DNA of 64,000 nt, from NCBI GenBank assembly GCA_947165505.1, contig CAMVAT010000014.1, positions 1 to 64,000 on the forward strand, written 5' to 3'. This DNA is from an uncultured Prevotellaceae bacterium. Its GTDB lineage: Bacteria > Bacteroidota > Bacteroidia > Bacteroidales > Bacteroidaceae. A program made the translations under genes and the position numbers. Below are positions 17,301-25,062 of the stretch, one piece after another. Positions within the stretch are counted from its first letter, which is position 1. The number at the start of each line of letters is the position of its first letter. The notes under the pieces were generated by a model. It did not search any database, was not told the DNA's origin, and saw nothing but the letters and a program-made list of their open reading frames with translations.

Positions 17301-17582
17301 CATGACGACGCGGACGTTGCTTTTTCCGGCCACGTTAACCGTTTGTGATGTGTATCCTACGCTGGAGACCACGATTCGGGTCTTTCCGGCAGGCATCGTA
17401 ATGCTGAAGTTACCGTCGATGTCGGTCACGGTGCCTGTCTGCGTACCTTCCACCACAATCGTAGCCCCGATCATCGGCTCATTGTTCATGGCGCCGTCGA
17501 GCACGGTACCTCTGAGCTGAGTCTGGGCAGAGAGCTGGCAACATAGGAGTATTGCCGCCCATAGCATAAAGATTTTTTTCAT
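14382..17582 (-). CDS. SusC-like TonB-dependent glycan transporter
   Basis: A 1066-residue SusC/RagA-family TonB-dependent receptor. A signal peptide (about 1-19) is followed by a carboxypeptidase-regulatory-like domain (about 22-98, LRGTVLDG to VVSSVGYTSQTVNV). Next come the SusC-specific box VMDEVVVVGYGTMKKRDLSGA, the plug (MQGKIAGVQINQ, RAANGVVIITTKRG) and a 22-strand beta-barrel ending in FTFGLNVTF. It imports oligosaccharides captured by SusD, powered by TonB. There is no N-terminal anti-sigma-interacting STN domain, so control by an ECF sigma/anti-sigma pair is unlikely. It is the first gene of the SusCD core and is preceded by a promoter-like -7 element. Confidence 0.96.
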   Translation of the reverse strand: MKKIFMLWAAILLCCQLSAQTQLRGTVLDGAMNNEPMIGATIVVEGTQTGTVTDIDGNFSITMPAGKTRIVVSSVGYTSQTVNVAGKSNVRVVMTEDTNVMDEVVVVGYGTMKKRDLSGAMSQLKGEDLMKGGATDLIHGMQGKIAGVQINQSDGAPGGGMSIVVRGANSFTTGTQPLFIVDGIPFAAGGTPSNGASGTEQQTNPMNFINPHDIENIEILKDASATAIYGSRAANGVVIITTKRGKTGKPKVELQANWGVASIAKKLDMLDPVTYATYQNEQVGNDQTYLGSRTTNLPYPGKWGYQYYNDGWPMYNTGKYTGTPEDYRQGGWFYDEYGNATELGIADWQDEIFQTAWSQDYNLSVSGGDDRGYYSFSGNYVKQDGTIKNSGYERIALRVNISRKVYDWLEIGTNTSFTNNYTKFANTLNYNTGVVRSALLFPPTYGPDMDTTQADDLNWLAANPAAYVRNAKDELDAINWFSSSFFEVKLFPFLKFRQNFGWSYSDQHRYSYYDRHTQEGKAPINGKASQGTNVWKHITAESMFTFDKTFNDIHKLNATAVFVAEKSSWNNNHIVVQNFPDDLTKDNDLSRALDKAVIGSDKGDSELTSFLGRINYTLFDRYLFTASARFDGSSVFTDKHKWGFFPSAAIAWRASDEPFIKNLNIFSNLKFRLSYGKTGNQGIGSYRTIAQASVANYPYNSSISSGAALVTWRGPADTELKWETTDQYNAGIDFGFFDNRLMFTIDYYHKKTYDLLQQVKIPSSTGFSNRLTNSGEVTNDGLELTLTYDVIRTGDFRWNFNANMGFNKNAIHGLNGDQYANTLWYGADNVFIQRNGCPIGAIFGYVEDGFYDNEAEVRADPQFTNASAATVKAKIGEIKYVDFNGDGQITEADRVIIGDTNPKVVWGWTNNFSYKNFNLSFMFQGSHGNDLFNGNLQDIKLGNIGNIPQDAYDHRWTAENAAAAEWPKASSGYERNFLISNRYVEDGSYIKLKNINLSYNWYHPFKSTGVERIQFSFGATNVFTITDYSWYDPDVNAFGSDSSRRGVDIYSYPASRTFTFGLNVTF

Positions 17583-17648
17583 GTTTTGGTTTTAGGTCTT
17601 AAGTTTGTATTAACAGTTGTATTCTCGTTGTTCTGATGTTTCCGACTG

Positions 17649-17656
17649 CAAAGTTA
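17649..17656 (-). promoter_or_regulatory. Promoter -7 element upstream of the susC gene
   Basis: TAACTTTG on the minus strand matches the Bacteroidota -7 consensus TAnnTTTG. No TTTG is seen at the expected -33 distance, which would fit an activator-dependent promoter. It predicts a leader of about 60 nt before the susC start at 17582. Confidence 0.55.
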
Positions 17657-17698
17657 ATGCAAAATGACAGAATAAGATGATACTTTTTTGCTGATGTT

Positions 17699-19024
17699 TT
17701 ATGAATTCTTTTCTTCCGTCTTTTTTCCTATGTTTTTCATGCGTTCCACCTCGTTTTTAATCACTTGCAGCGTTGTCGTGTCGGATGCGAATACCGAGTT
17801 GAGTCCTTGAGCCTCTTGTGCGGGGTCGCCGGTATAGTCGTCGCCCACCATCCACTGCTCATGTTTGGGCTGTGCGAATCCACCCCAACCCCAGAAGTTG
17901 CATCCTGCGAAGTAGCCTCCGCTCTCGGCATTGTCGCCTACGAGCGAGAAGACGAATTTGTAATATCCGTCGCGTCCTTTGGTCGGCGTGCCGATGTCGA
18001 AGACGAATCCGTCGCGCGGGTAGCCGAACTCCTCCATGACAAGCGGCTTCTTGAGCCGTGCGCAGATGTCGAGATGCCGGTCGATATAGTCTTTTGTATT
18101 GACGCAACTGGTGTCAAGGTCTTCGATGAGGTGGTCTTTTCTTGCCCACGACCAGTTGTAGGGCCACAGGTGGATATTGCAGTAATCGATGTTTTTGTCA
18201 GCACAGATGCGCTCGTAGCAGGCGTAGTCGTTTTCGCAGCCCCAAGAGCCTTCGCTGCCGATGGAGATGAGGTGGTTGGGGTCGATGCTGCGTATGAGCG
18301 CCGATGCCTCGGCGAGCCATTTCTCGAAGTCGGGCAGCGCCTCTTTCGCGAACGCCCTGGGTTCGTTGCCTATCTGCCACGACATGATGGCCGGGTCATC
18401 GATATACCGTGTGTTGGTGTAGCGGTTGGTGCGCCCCAGGATGAACCGCACGTAGTCGTAGAACAGCTGATGCGCTTTCTGGCATCCGGCATACTTGGTC
18501 ACGAAGTTCATGTAAGCGGGATATCCGTCTTCGTTGGGTCTGGGTGCCTTGCCTTCGCCCGCATGTTCGAGATAGAAGCCGTATCCCCCACTCCACTCCC
18601 ATGAGTTGTTGAGATAGAGCACAGCCACCATATCGCGCTTGCTCATCTCCATGAGCAGGTAGTCGAGCCCGGCCAGGATGGTGTCGTTATAGATCCCCGG
18701 GGCCACTTGCAGCGTAGGTTCAACCTTGGTGGTGACGCCCCGCTGTCCGTCGGAGCCGACGAGGATGCGCAGGTTGTCGATACCCATCTCCTTCATGTAG
18801 TCGAGTTCGCGGCATAGCCGCTGGCGGTCGCCCCCCTGCCCTTCGGAGCCGAGGATGGCTCCATACCAGAAGTTGGTGCCCACGTAGTAGTAGGGTTTTC
18901 CGTTTTTCACGAAGTGTCCGTCTTTCACCGTCACGAACTTGTTGTTGTCGGCCGTTTCACTCTTGTTGGCACAACCGTATGCCATGGTCAGTAGCATAGC
19001 CAAGAAAAAAAAGTATTTTTTCAT
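17699..19024 (-). CDS. GH5 (subfamily 7-like) endo-beta-mannanase lipoprotein
   Basis: A 441-residue GH5 enzyme, closest in pattern to the GH5_7 endo-beta-1,4-mannanases. I start at the ATG at 19024 because it begins a good lipoprotein signal peptide (lipobox AYGC, Cys18); an upstream ATG at 19087 would put 21 odd residues in front of it. Acid/base Glu221 lies in WQIGNEPRAF and nucleophile Glu332 in VMEEFGYPRDG. NIHLWPYNW and the FWGWGG segment also fit mannanases. It probably attacks mannan at or near the cell surface. It is the first gene of the mannan locus, 116 nt upstream of susC. Confidence 0.9.
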   Translation of the reverse strand: MKKYFFFLAMLLTMAYGCANKSETADNNKFVTVKDGHFVKNGKPYYYVGTNFWYGAILGSEGQGGDRQRLCRELDYMKEMGIDNLRILVGSDGQRGVTTKVEPTLQVAPGIYNDTILAGLDYLLMEMSKRDMVAVLYLNNSWEWSGGYGFYLEHAGEGKAPRPNEDGYPAYMNFVTKYAGCQKAHQLFYDYVRFILGRTNRYTNTRYIDDPAIMSWQIGNEPRAFAKEALPDFEKWLAEASALIRSIDPNHLISIGSEGSWGCENDYACYERICADKNIDYCNIHLWPYNWSWARKDHLIEDLDTSCVNTKDYIDRHLDICARLKKPLVMEEFGYPRDGFVFDIGTPTKGRDGYYKFVFSLVGDNAESGGYFAGCNFWGWGGFAQPKHEQWMVGDDYTGDPAQEAQGLNSVFASDTTTLQVIKNEVERMKNIGKKTEEKNS

Positions 19025-19061
19025 TAGTAGATTGATAATATATAATATGGTGCAAAATAAG

Positions 19062-19069
19062 CAAAAATA
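19062..19069 (-). promoter_or_regulatory. Possible -7 element of the GH5 gene
   Basis: TATTTTTG on the minus strand, about 38 nt before the GH5 start. The -33 region lacks TTTG. A second weaker version (TTATTTTG) sits at 19060-19053. Either could drive the whole mannan operon with help from a regulator encoded elsewhere. Confidence 0.4.
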
Positions 19070-19125
19070 TCCGGAAACAGCTTGCATTTTATTAACTTTT
19101 TTTTGTACTTTGTTGCTTTTTGCAC

Positions 19126-19166
19126 AAAAAAGGGAGAAACCGTATTGCCGATTTCTCCCCTTTTTT
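19126..19166 (-). terminator. Rho-independent terminator of the repeat-domain secreted protein gene
   Basis: GGGAGAAA (19132-19139) pairs with TTTCTCCC (19152-19159), with A/T tracts on both outer sides. On the minus strand the stem is followed by TTTTTT, so it can end transcription of the gene stopping at 19195 and separate it from the mannan operon. Confidence 0.85.
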
Positions 19167-19194
19167 AATAGTATGTGTTAAGACCTATTGAAGC

Positions 19195-20253
19195 TTATTT
19201 CTTAATCATCTTGTGCCCGTTCTGTATCACCACGCCCTTGTAGGCAGCATTGACGCGCTGTCCGGCGAGGTTGTAGATAGCGCTGTTGGCCTTCGTGTCG
19301 GCCTTGAGGTCGTTGATGCCCTCTGTGCCGGCATACTTGTCGGCGATGCCATTTGCGGCGATGTACTCGGCAGTGGCCACGTAGGCAGCATTAATCTTAT
19401 ACTGCGTGGCAGCAGGGCCCTGGATGTACACCTGCTTGGTGTGGTCTGCTCCGGGCGCGAGCGCAGCCACCTTCACGAGGCAGTTGGGTTCGAAAAGGCC
19501 AGCGTCACCGTTGCTGCCATCGTTGCTCTCCACCACGATTTTACCATTAGCAGCAGTAGCCTCTGCAAACTCTACTACGACAGCAGCATAGTGCGAGTAG
19601 TCCACGTCGCTGAGCCACCATCCTTTGCCCGACCAGTCGTCGCCAATGGTAACGGTCTGTGTAGCGGCATCGTAGGTAGAGTTGCCCCAACCAGAACCGA
19701 GGTCGGTGAGCGTGAGGGCTACGGTCTCAGGCACCTCGATGGGATTGTCGGCGAGGTCGGCCTGATACTCCTCTTCTGTACCGGCATAGCACTCTGCGAT
19801 GACGCATTTGCAGTTGGCGGCTTTGCTCTGGATCCAGAACTGCGCGGTCAGGTCGGCATGGTCGATGTCGAGATCCACCTTCACCACTTTCGAACCGGCG
19901 GGAATCTGGTTCATGGTACTGAACTTACTTTTATCTAAATCATATTTTATAATTTCATTACCATCACCATCTATCTCAACAATTTTGGTTGTAGGATCAG
20001 CATACTCAGTACAGAGTTGCATGTCGCCCTCTGTGGGTTCAGCAAATTTCACCACGATGCAATCGTAGTCGGTCAGGTCGATGTAGTTGAGCCAGTTGCC
20101 GGCACCTGCCCAAGCGGCAGAGAAAGTAAGGGAATTACCATCCACCACGCAAGTCTCTCCCCAGGGATTAAAGGCGACGGGAAGCGCCTGTTTGGCAGTA
20201 CCAGTGGCAGCAAAAGCTACCAGAGCAGAAATAAGCGTAAAAAATTTCTTCAT
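19195..20253 (-). CDS. Secreted two-repeat beta-sandwich protein with sorting-type C-terminus
   Basis: A 352-residue secreted protein whose family I do not recognise by name. A signal peptide (1-20) is followed by two related domains. The first (about 28-165) has WGETCVVDGNSLTFSAAWAGAGNWL then DYDCIVVKFAEP. The second (about 182-310) has LGSGWGNSTYDAATQTVTIG then HYAAVVVEFAEA. Both patterns look like carbohydrate-binding beta-sandwiches. The last 28 residues (IYNLAGQRV, YKGVVIQNGHKMIKK) match the C-terminal tail common on Prevotella secreted proteins and resemble a type IX secretion signal. No catalytic motif is visible. It has its own terminator. Linkage to mannan use is only suggested by adjacency. 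Confidence 0.75.
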   Translation of the reverse strand: MKKFFTLISALVAFAATGTAKQALPVAFNPWGETCVVDGNSLTFSAAWAGAGNWLNYIDLTDYDCIVVKFAEPTEGDMQLCTEYADPTTKIVEIDGDGNEIIKYDLDKSKFSTMNQIPAGSKVVKVDLDIDHADLTAQFWIQSKAANCKCVIAECYAGTEEEYQADLADNPIEVPETVALTLTDLGSGWGNSTYDAATQTVTIGDDWSGKGWWLSDVDYSHYAAVVVEFAEATAANGKIVVESNDGSNGDAGLFEPNCLVKVAALAPGADHTKQVYIQGPAATQYKINAAYVATAEYIAANGIADKYAGTEGINDLKADTKANSAIYNLAGQRVNAAYKGVVIQNGHKMIKK

Positions 20254-20303
20254 AAGTAATGGTGTTTAAGTGAATTAAATAAGATAAGGTAATAAATATG
20301 GTG

Positions 20304-20311
20304 CAAAGTTA
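20304..20311 (-). promoter_or_regulatory. -7 element for the two-repeat secreted protein gene
   Basis: TAACTTTG on the minus strand about 50 nt before the start at 20253. No clear TTTG at the -33 position. Confidence 0.5.
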
Positions 20312-20408
20312 GTATTAGTTTTTCAAATACGTTGATATTTTCTTTGTCAATATTGATACTTTTTTGATTTTTTAAATGAGTTGATGGCGTGATTTGTGCA
20401 ATAAGCAG

Positions 20409-20416
20409 TAACTTTG
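20409..20416 (+). promoter_or_regulatory. -7 element for the porD-recN gene group
   Basis: TAACTTTG on the plus strand, followed within 35 nt by a GC-rich palindromic element and then the porD-type gene. The -33 box is not obvious. Confidence 0.5.
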
Positions 20417-20435
20417 TGGCGTTAAAATAAAGGGG

Positions 20436-20467
20436 AGCCTCCCCCGTACCCCCTCCAAAGGAGGGGG
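20436..20467. repeat. GC-rich dispersed palindrome, copy 1
   Basis: CCCCCTCC (20449-20456) pairs with GGAGGGGG (20460-20467) around AAA. It is preceded by GCCTCCCCCGTA and followed by a partly conserved flank ending in ACGGAG. The same unit recurs on the other side of the porD-type gene. Confidence 0.75.
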
Positions 20468-20507
20468 ATACCAATCGAGAACGGAGTTTAGAAGAAAGGA
20501 AAAAGGT

Positions 20508-21410
20508 ATGGGAAGAATCATCATATTGATCGTTTCCGTGATGATGGCAACTGTCTCAAGAGCACAAGAGCTGCAAGCGAAAGTGACAGTCAACCACCAG
20601 CAGATACAAGGCACCGACGCGAGTGTGTTCGAGGCCTTGCAACAGACGTTGGAGCAATTCATCAACGACCGCCAGTGGACAAGTCTGCAATTCCAGCCCA
20701 ACGAGCGCATCGTATGCAATTTCAACATCACGGTGACCAAATACGACGCCTCGACCAACGCCATCACCGCCAATGCGCTGATACAAGCCAACCGTCCGGT
20801 CTATAACTCTGCCTATACCACCACCTTATATAATAATAAGGATAATGACTTCAATTTTGAATTTTCACAGTTCGACCAGTTGGAATTCAATGAAGAGATG
20901 ATCGACAACCAGTTGACCGCCCTCATCGCCTACTATGCCTATCTGATTATCGGTCTTGACTTAGACTCCTTCTCGCCGATGGGCGGCGAGGATGTGCTGC
21001 AACGCTGCATGAACCTGACCAACAACGCACAGAACCTGAACTACCCTGGCTGGGCGGCGTTTGACAATGACCGCAACCGCTTTGCGCTGATCAACGACTA
21101 CCTCGACGGCGGCATGGCACCGTTCCGTCAGTTGCAGTATGACTATTACCGAAAGGGGCTTGACGAGATGGCCAACAATGCCGACCGCGGGCGCACAGAG
21201 ATTACCACGGCGCTTGAAAACGACCTGAAGAAATGCCATGAGAACAAGCCGTTGAGCCGCTGGCCCCAGTTATGGACCGACTACAAGAAAGATGAGTTGG
21301 CCAATATCTATAAAGGCAAGGGCACACAAAAGGAGAAAGAGTCGGCCTACGACATCCTCTTCGGCATCAACGCCTCGCAAAACAACGCATGGGAGAAGAT
21401 AAAGGAGTAG
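20508..21410 (+). CDS. porD: PorD-type (DUF4835) type IX secretion-associated protein
   Basis: A 300-residue secreted protein of the DUF4835/PorD family, found across Bacteroidota and linked to type IX secretion. A signal peptide (1-19, ending SRA-Q) precedes ELQAKVTVNHQQIQGTDASVF, which is the typical family start. NNKDNDFNFEFSQFDQLEFNE and IIGLDLDSFSPMGGEDVLQRC are further landmarks. The family usually sits just before recN, and here recN follows. Two copies of one GC-rich palindrome flank the gene. Localisation is periplasmic or outer-membrane by prediction; its exact role in the secretion machine is unclear. Confidence 0.87.
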   Translation: MGRIIILIVSVMMATVSRAQELQAKVTVNHQQIQGTDASVFEALQQTLEQFINDRQWTSLQFQPNERIVCNFNITVTKYDASTNAITANALIQANRPVYNSAYTTTLYNNKDNDFNFEFSQFDQLEFNEEMIDNQLTALIAYYAYLIIGLDLDSFSPMGGEDVLQRCMNLTNNAQNLNYPGWAAFDNDRNRFALINDYLDGGMAPFRQLQYDYYRKGLDEMANNADRGRTEITTALENDLKKCHENKPLSRWPQLWTDYKKDELANIYKGKGTQKEKESAYDILFGINASQNNAWEKIKE

Positions 21411-21419
21411 GAGAAATCC

Positions 21420-21452
21420 AGGCCTCCCCCGTACCCCCTCCCAAGGAGGGGG
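21420..21452. repeat. GC-rich dispersed palindrome, copy 2
   Basis: Same element as at 20436, in the same orientation: CCCCCTCC (21434-21441), a 3-nt loop, then GGAGGGGG (21445-21452), again with GCCTCCCCCGTA in front and a similar downstream flank. A related hairpin built on CCCCCTAA and TTAGAGGGGG follows at 21502-21520. Confidence 0.75.
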
Positions 21453-21564
21453 GCACCAAATGGGTGAAACGGAGAGGATTGGCAAGGCACACGCCCCCTA
21501 CCCCCCTAACTTAGAGGGGGAAGGGATATGCTCAGAACTAGTGACAAACTGTAAGAGAAATAGG

Positions 21565-21594
21565 AACCCTAAACCCTCAACCCTAAACCCTCAA
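21565..21594. repeat. CCCTAAA/CCCTCAA heptamer repeats
   Basis: About four heptamers alternating CCCTAAA and CCCTCAA immediately upstream of recN. They are identical in type to the right half of the block at 9605-9839. Confidence 0.75.
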
Positions 21595-21601
21595 CATTAG
21601 A

Positions 21602-23263
21602 ATGTTACAACAACTATATATTAAGAATTTCACGCTGATAGACGAGTTGGAGATGACGTTTCATCCCGGCTTTTCGGTCATCACGGGCGAGACGGGCGCC
21701 GGCAAGAGCATCATCTTAGGCGCCCTCGGACTGCTGCTGGGTCAGCGTGCCGATGCGAAGAGCATCAAGAGCGGGCGCGACCGCTGTGTGATAGAGGCCC
21801 ACTTCGACGTGAGCCGCTACGACCTGTCGGCGTTTTTCGCCGAGAAAGACATCGACTACGATGCCACCGACTGCATCCTGCGCCGTGAACTGACCGCCGC
21901 AGGCAAGAGCCGCGCGTTCATCAACGACAGTCCGGTGCCGCTTGCCACGATGCGCGAATTAGGTGCACAGCTGATCGACATCCACAGTCAGCACCAGAAC
22001 CTGCTGCTGAACAAAGAAGACTTCCAGTTGGAAGTGGTTGACACCTTGAGCGGCAACGGTGAAGAGCTGAAGGCCTACCGCCTCTCCTACTCCGCCTACC
22101 GCCAGGCCGTGCAGTCGCTCAACCAACTGAAAAGCGAGATAGCGCGCAACCATGAGAACGAGGATTTCCTGCGCTTTCAGTACCAGGAACTGGAGTCAGC
22201 CCAATTGTCGGCCGACGAGCAGTCGGAACTGGAACAAGCGAGCGAGACGATGAGTCATGCCGAAGACATCAAGAGCGCGTTGTATGAGGCCGACGGCTTG
22301 TTGTCGGGCGAAGACGGCATCGTCAGTCGGCTGCGCAGCACCACCTCCGCCCTTGAAAGCATCAGCGCGGTTTATCCTGCGGCACGCGAGTTGGCAGAGC
22401 GTCTGGAGAGTTGCCATATCGAATTGAAAGACATCAGCGGCGACGTGAGCCGTTATACCGACGAGATAGACTTCGACCCTGCCGAACTGGAGCGTATCAA
22501 CGAGCGTTTAGACACCCTCTATCACTTAGAGAAAAAGCATCATGTGGAATCAGTGCCGGAGCTGATAGCCATCCGCGACGACCTGCAACGGCAACTAAGC
22601 CAGATAGACAACAGCGACGAAGCCGTGGCAGAACAAGAGAAGGAGGTGCAACGTCTGCGGGCAATATGCGAAGAGCAAGCAGGCGAATTGACACGTCTGC
22701 GCACACTGTCGGCCCGCCGTGTAGAAGAGTCGATGCGGGCATATCTGATACCACTGGGCATCCCGAACGTGCGCTTTGAGGTCAAATTAGCATCCAAAGA
22801 ATTGTCGGCCGACGGCCATGACCAGATATCATTTTTATTCAGTGCCAACACGAGCACTCCGCTGCAGCCTATCGCACAGGTAGCATCGGGCGGCGAGATA
22901 GCCCGCGTGATGCTGTCGCTGAAAGCAATGATCAGCGGCGCGGTGAAACTGCCCACCATCATCTTCGACGAGATAGACACCGGTGTGAGCGGCAAGATAG
23001 CCGAGCAGATGGCACACATCATGCGCGAAATGGGCGACCACGACCGTCAGGTGATCAGCATCACGCACCTGCCCCAGATAGCCGCCCTGGGAGCCAACCA
23101 CTACAAGGTATATAAGGAGGAAGGCGCAGAGGGCACGGTGAGCCATACAAGGCAGTTGACCGCCGAGGAGCGTGTGCGCGAGATAGCCCAGATGCTCAGC
23201 GGCGAGAATGTGACGGAAGCAGCCATCAACAATGCGAAAGAACTCTTAAAAGTAAAAAAGTAA
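21602..23263 (+). CDS. recN: DNA repair ATPase RecN
   Basis: A 553-residue SMC-like ATPase acting in double-strand break repair. Walker A is GETGAGKS at 29-36. A central coiled-coil region (about 150-370) separates the two ATPase halves. The C-terminal half has the signature VASGGEIARVMLSLKA and Walker B TIIFDEIDTGVSG. Length matches E. coli RecN (553). The final codons (LLKVKK) are encoded inside an A-rich octamer-like repeat that continues past the stop. It follows porD as in related genomes. Confidence 0.97.
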   Translation: MLQQLYIKNFTLIDELEMTFHPGFSVITGETGAGKSIILGALGLLLGQRADAKSIKSGRDRCVIEAHFDVSRYDLSAFFAEKDIDYDATDCILRRELTAAGKSRAFINDSPVPLATMRELGAQLIDIHSQHQNLLLNKEDFQLEVVDTLSGNGEELKAYRLSYSAYRQAVQSLNQLKSEIARNHENEDFLRFQYQELESAQLSADEQSELEQASETMSHAEDIKSALYEADGLLSGEDGIVSRLRSTTSALESISAVYPAARELAERLESCHIELKDISGDVSRYTDEIDFDPAELERINERLDTLYHLEKKHHVESVPELIAIRDDLQRQLSQIDNSDEAVAEQEKEVQRLRAICEEQAGELTRLRTLSARRVEESMRAYLIPLGIPNVRFEVKLASKELSADGHDQISFLFSANTSTPLQPIAQVASGGEIARVMLSLKAMISGAVKLPTIIFDEIDTGVSGKIAEQMAHIMREMGDHDRQVISITHLPQIAALGANHYKVYKEEGAEGTVSHTRQLTAEERVREIAQMLSGENVTEAAINNAKELLKVKK

Positions 23264-23276
23264 AGAAGTAAAGAAG
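23247..23276. repeat. AAAAAGTA octamer-like repeats spanning the recN stop
   Basis: Imperfect AAAAAGTA/AAGAAGTA units begin within the last recN codons, contain the stop, and continue downstream. A similar short run recurs at 23374-23391 just before the next gene. Confidence 0.5.
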
Positions 23277-23326
23277 GTGAGACTTCTTTAAACCTAAAAA
23301 AGTAGTCTCAAGGGCGCCAGCCAGTT

Positions 23327-23348
23327 CCCCACCCCTGTAGGGGCGGGG
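23327..23348. repeat. GC-rich hairpin between recN and the next gene
   Basis: CCCC-A-CCCCT pairs with AGGGG-C-GGGG around GT, and GGGGCGGGGTTA is then repeated once more. It is one of the GC-rich palindromes scattered in spacers of this window. Confidence 0.55.
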
Positions 23349-23397
23349 TTAGGGGCGGGGTTAGTAATATTATAAAAGTAAAAAAGTAATCATATCT

Positions 23398-25062
23398 ATG
23401 AGGTATTATATATTATCATTTTTGGTGCTCTTTTTCGGGCAACGGTTGTTGGCGCAACCGTCGGCGGTGAAGAATGCGGGAAAGGCCGTTTTCACCCTGA
23501 CCACATTCAAGGCCGACGGCAGTCTGCTGGGTTCATCACATGGTGTGTTCATCGACAACGAAGGTCATGGCGTGAGCGACTGGACTCCCTTTGCCGGTGC
23601 CGACCATGCCGTCGTGGTGGATGCGAGCGGCAAGAAGATGGATGTGGTGAGCATCACCGGCGCCAACGACCTCTACGACATCGTACTCTTTGAAGTAGCG
23701 GGCAAGACGACAGGAGCCACCCCCGCCAATGGACAGGTGACCAAAGGCAACAAGGTGTGGTTGATGAACTATGGCAAAGGCGGCGGCACACCGCTGGAGA
23801 TGACCGTAGAAAGCGTAGAGAAATTCGCCGACAAATATTTCTATTACATCTTATCAGGCGATGCGCCCGACAATGCCGTCAGTTGCCCGTTTATCAACAG
23901 CAACGGTATGGTGATAGGCCTGATGCAGCGTGCCACGACCACGAATGCCATCCATGCCACTGATGTGCGCTTTGCCGCCGACTTCAAGCCGACCGGTCTG
24001 ACCGTGAGCGACCCGCTGCTGCGCAAGACGAGCATCCCCGTGACCCTGCCCAAGGACAAGGACCAGGCCCTGCTATCGATGATGCTGAGCGCGCAGCAGA
24101 ACGACAGTGCCCGATATATGAAGACCGTGGCGCTGTTCACGAGCCATTTCCCCAACGCCACCGAAGGATATGCCGCCCAGGCACAGGCCGAATCGGCCAA
24201 GGGCGACTATGCCGCTGCAGCCCGCATCATGGAGAGTTGCATCAAGAACGCTACAGACAAATCTGAAGCCCACTATGAGTATGCCCGCCTCATCTATCAG
24301 AAAGAGGTCTATCACGCCGATGCGCCTTACGCCGAGTGGAATTTAGACAAGGCGATGGAAGAGGCACAAGAGGCCTATCGCATCAAGCCCCTGCCACTCT
24401 ACCAGCATCTGCAAGCGCAAATCACCTTCATGCAGGGCAACCACCAGCAAGCCTACGACCAGTTTATGACGCTTACAGGCACCGAATTGCGCAACCCGGA
24501 GTTATATTACGAGGCAGCACAGTGCAAGCAGCAACTGCAAGCCCCCAAGGAGGAGATACTCGCCCTGCTCGACAGCGCGGTGGCCAACTGCCGCGAGCCG
24601 CTGGGTCCGGAGTCAGCGCCCTATTTCCTGGCGCGCGGCACAGCCCTTGACCAAGCCGGACAGTATCGCAAGGCGGTGGCCGACTACAATCAATACGACT
24701 CGCTCTACGTGGGACTGCTATCTGCGGAGTTTTTCTATCAGCGCGAACAATGCGAAGTGAAAGCGCGCATGTATCAGCAAGCGCTCGACGATATAGCACG
24801 GGCCGTATATATGTCGCAGGGCGACCCGATGCTGATAGCCGAGATGGCGTCGCTGCAGATACGTCTGAACCTGAACGACGATGCGCTGAAGACCTCGGAA
24901 CTGTGCATCAAGATAGCACCTGAGTATGACGAGGGCTATCTGCTCAACGGCCTGGCCCTGATACAATCGGGCAAGAAAAAAGAAGGACTCGAAGCCCTGC
25001 AGAAAGCCAAAGATATGGGCAACGAACAGGCAGGAGAGTTGATAGAGAAGTATAAACCCTAA
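23398..25062 (+). CDS. Secreted trypsin-like fold protein with TPR repeats, catalytic triad degenerate
   Basis: A 554-residue protein with a signal peptide (1-19), a trypsin/HtrA-like domain (about 22-180) and TPR repeats (about 215-550). The protease fold is recognisable by SSHGVFIDNEGHGVS, NDLYDIVLFEV and VSCPFINSNGMVIGLMQ. However, the usual catalytic His position reads WTPF (62-65), and the serine motif GNSGGP reads NAVSCP (159-164). Only the Asp (Asp94) seems kept. It is therefore probably a non-proteolytic scaffold in the periplasm or outer envelope. The stop lies inside a CCCTAAA repeat. It precedes ettA by 26 nt. Function unknown. Confidence 0.78.
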   Translation: MRYYILSFLVLFFGQRLLAQPSAVKNAGKAVFTLTTFKADGSLLGSSHGVFIDNEGHGVSDWTPFAGADHAVVVDASGKKMDVVSITGANDLYDIVLFEVAGKTTGATPANGQVTKGNKVWLMNYGKGGGTPLEMTVESVEKFADKYFYYILSGDAPDNAVSCPFINSNGMVIGLMQRATTTNAIHATDVRFAADFKPTGLTVSDPLLRKTSIPVTLPKDKDQALLSMMLSAQQNDSARYMKTVALFTSHFPNATEGYAAQAQAESAKGDYAAAARIMESCIKNATDKSEAHYEYARLIYQKEVYHADAPYAEWNLDKAMEEAQEAYRIKPLPLYQHLQAQITFMQGNHQQAYDQFMTLTGTELRNPELYYEAAQCKQQLQAPKEEILALLDSAVANCREPLGPESAPYFLARGTALDQAGQYRKAVADYNQYDSLYVGLLSAEFFYQREQCEVKARMYQQALDDIARAVYMSQGDPMLIAEMASLQIRLNLNDDALKTSELCIKIAPEYDEGYLLNGLALIQSGKKKEGLEALQKAKDMGNEQAGELIEKYKP

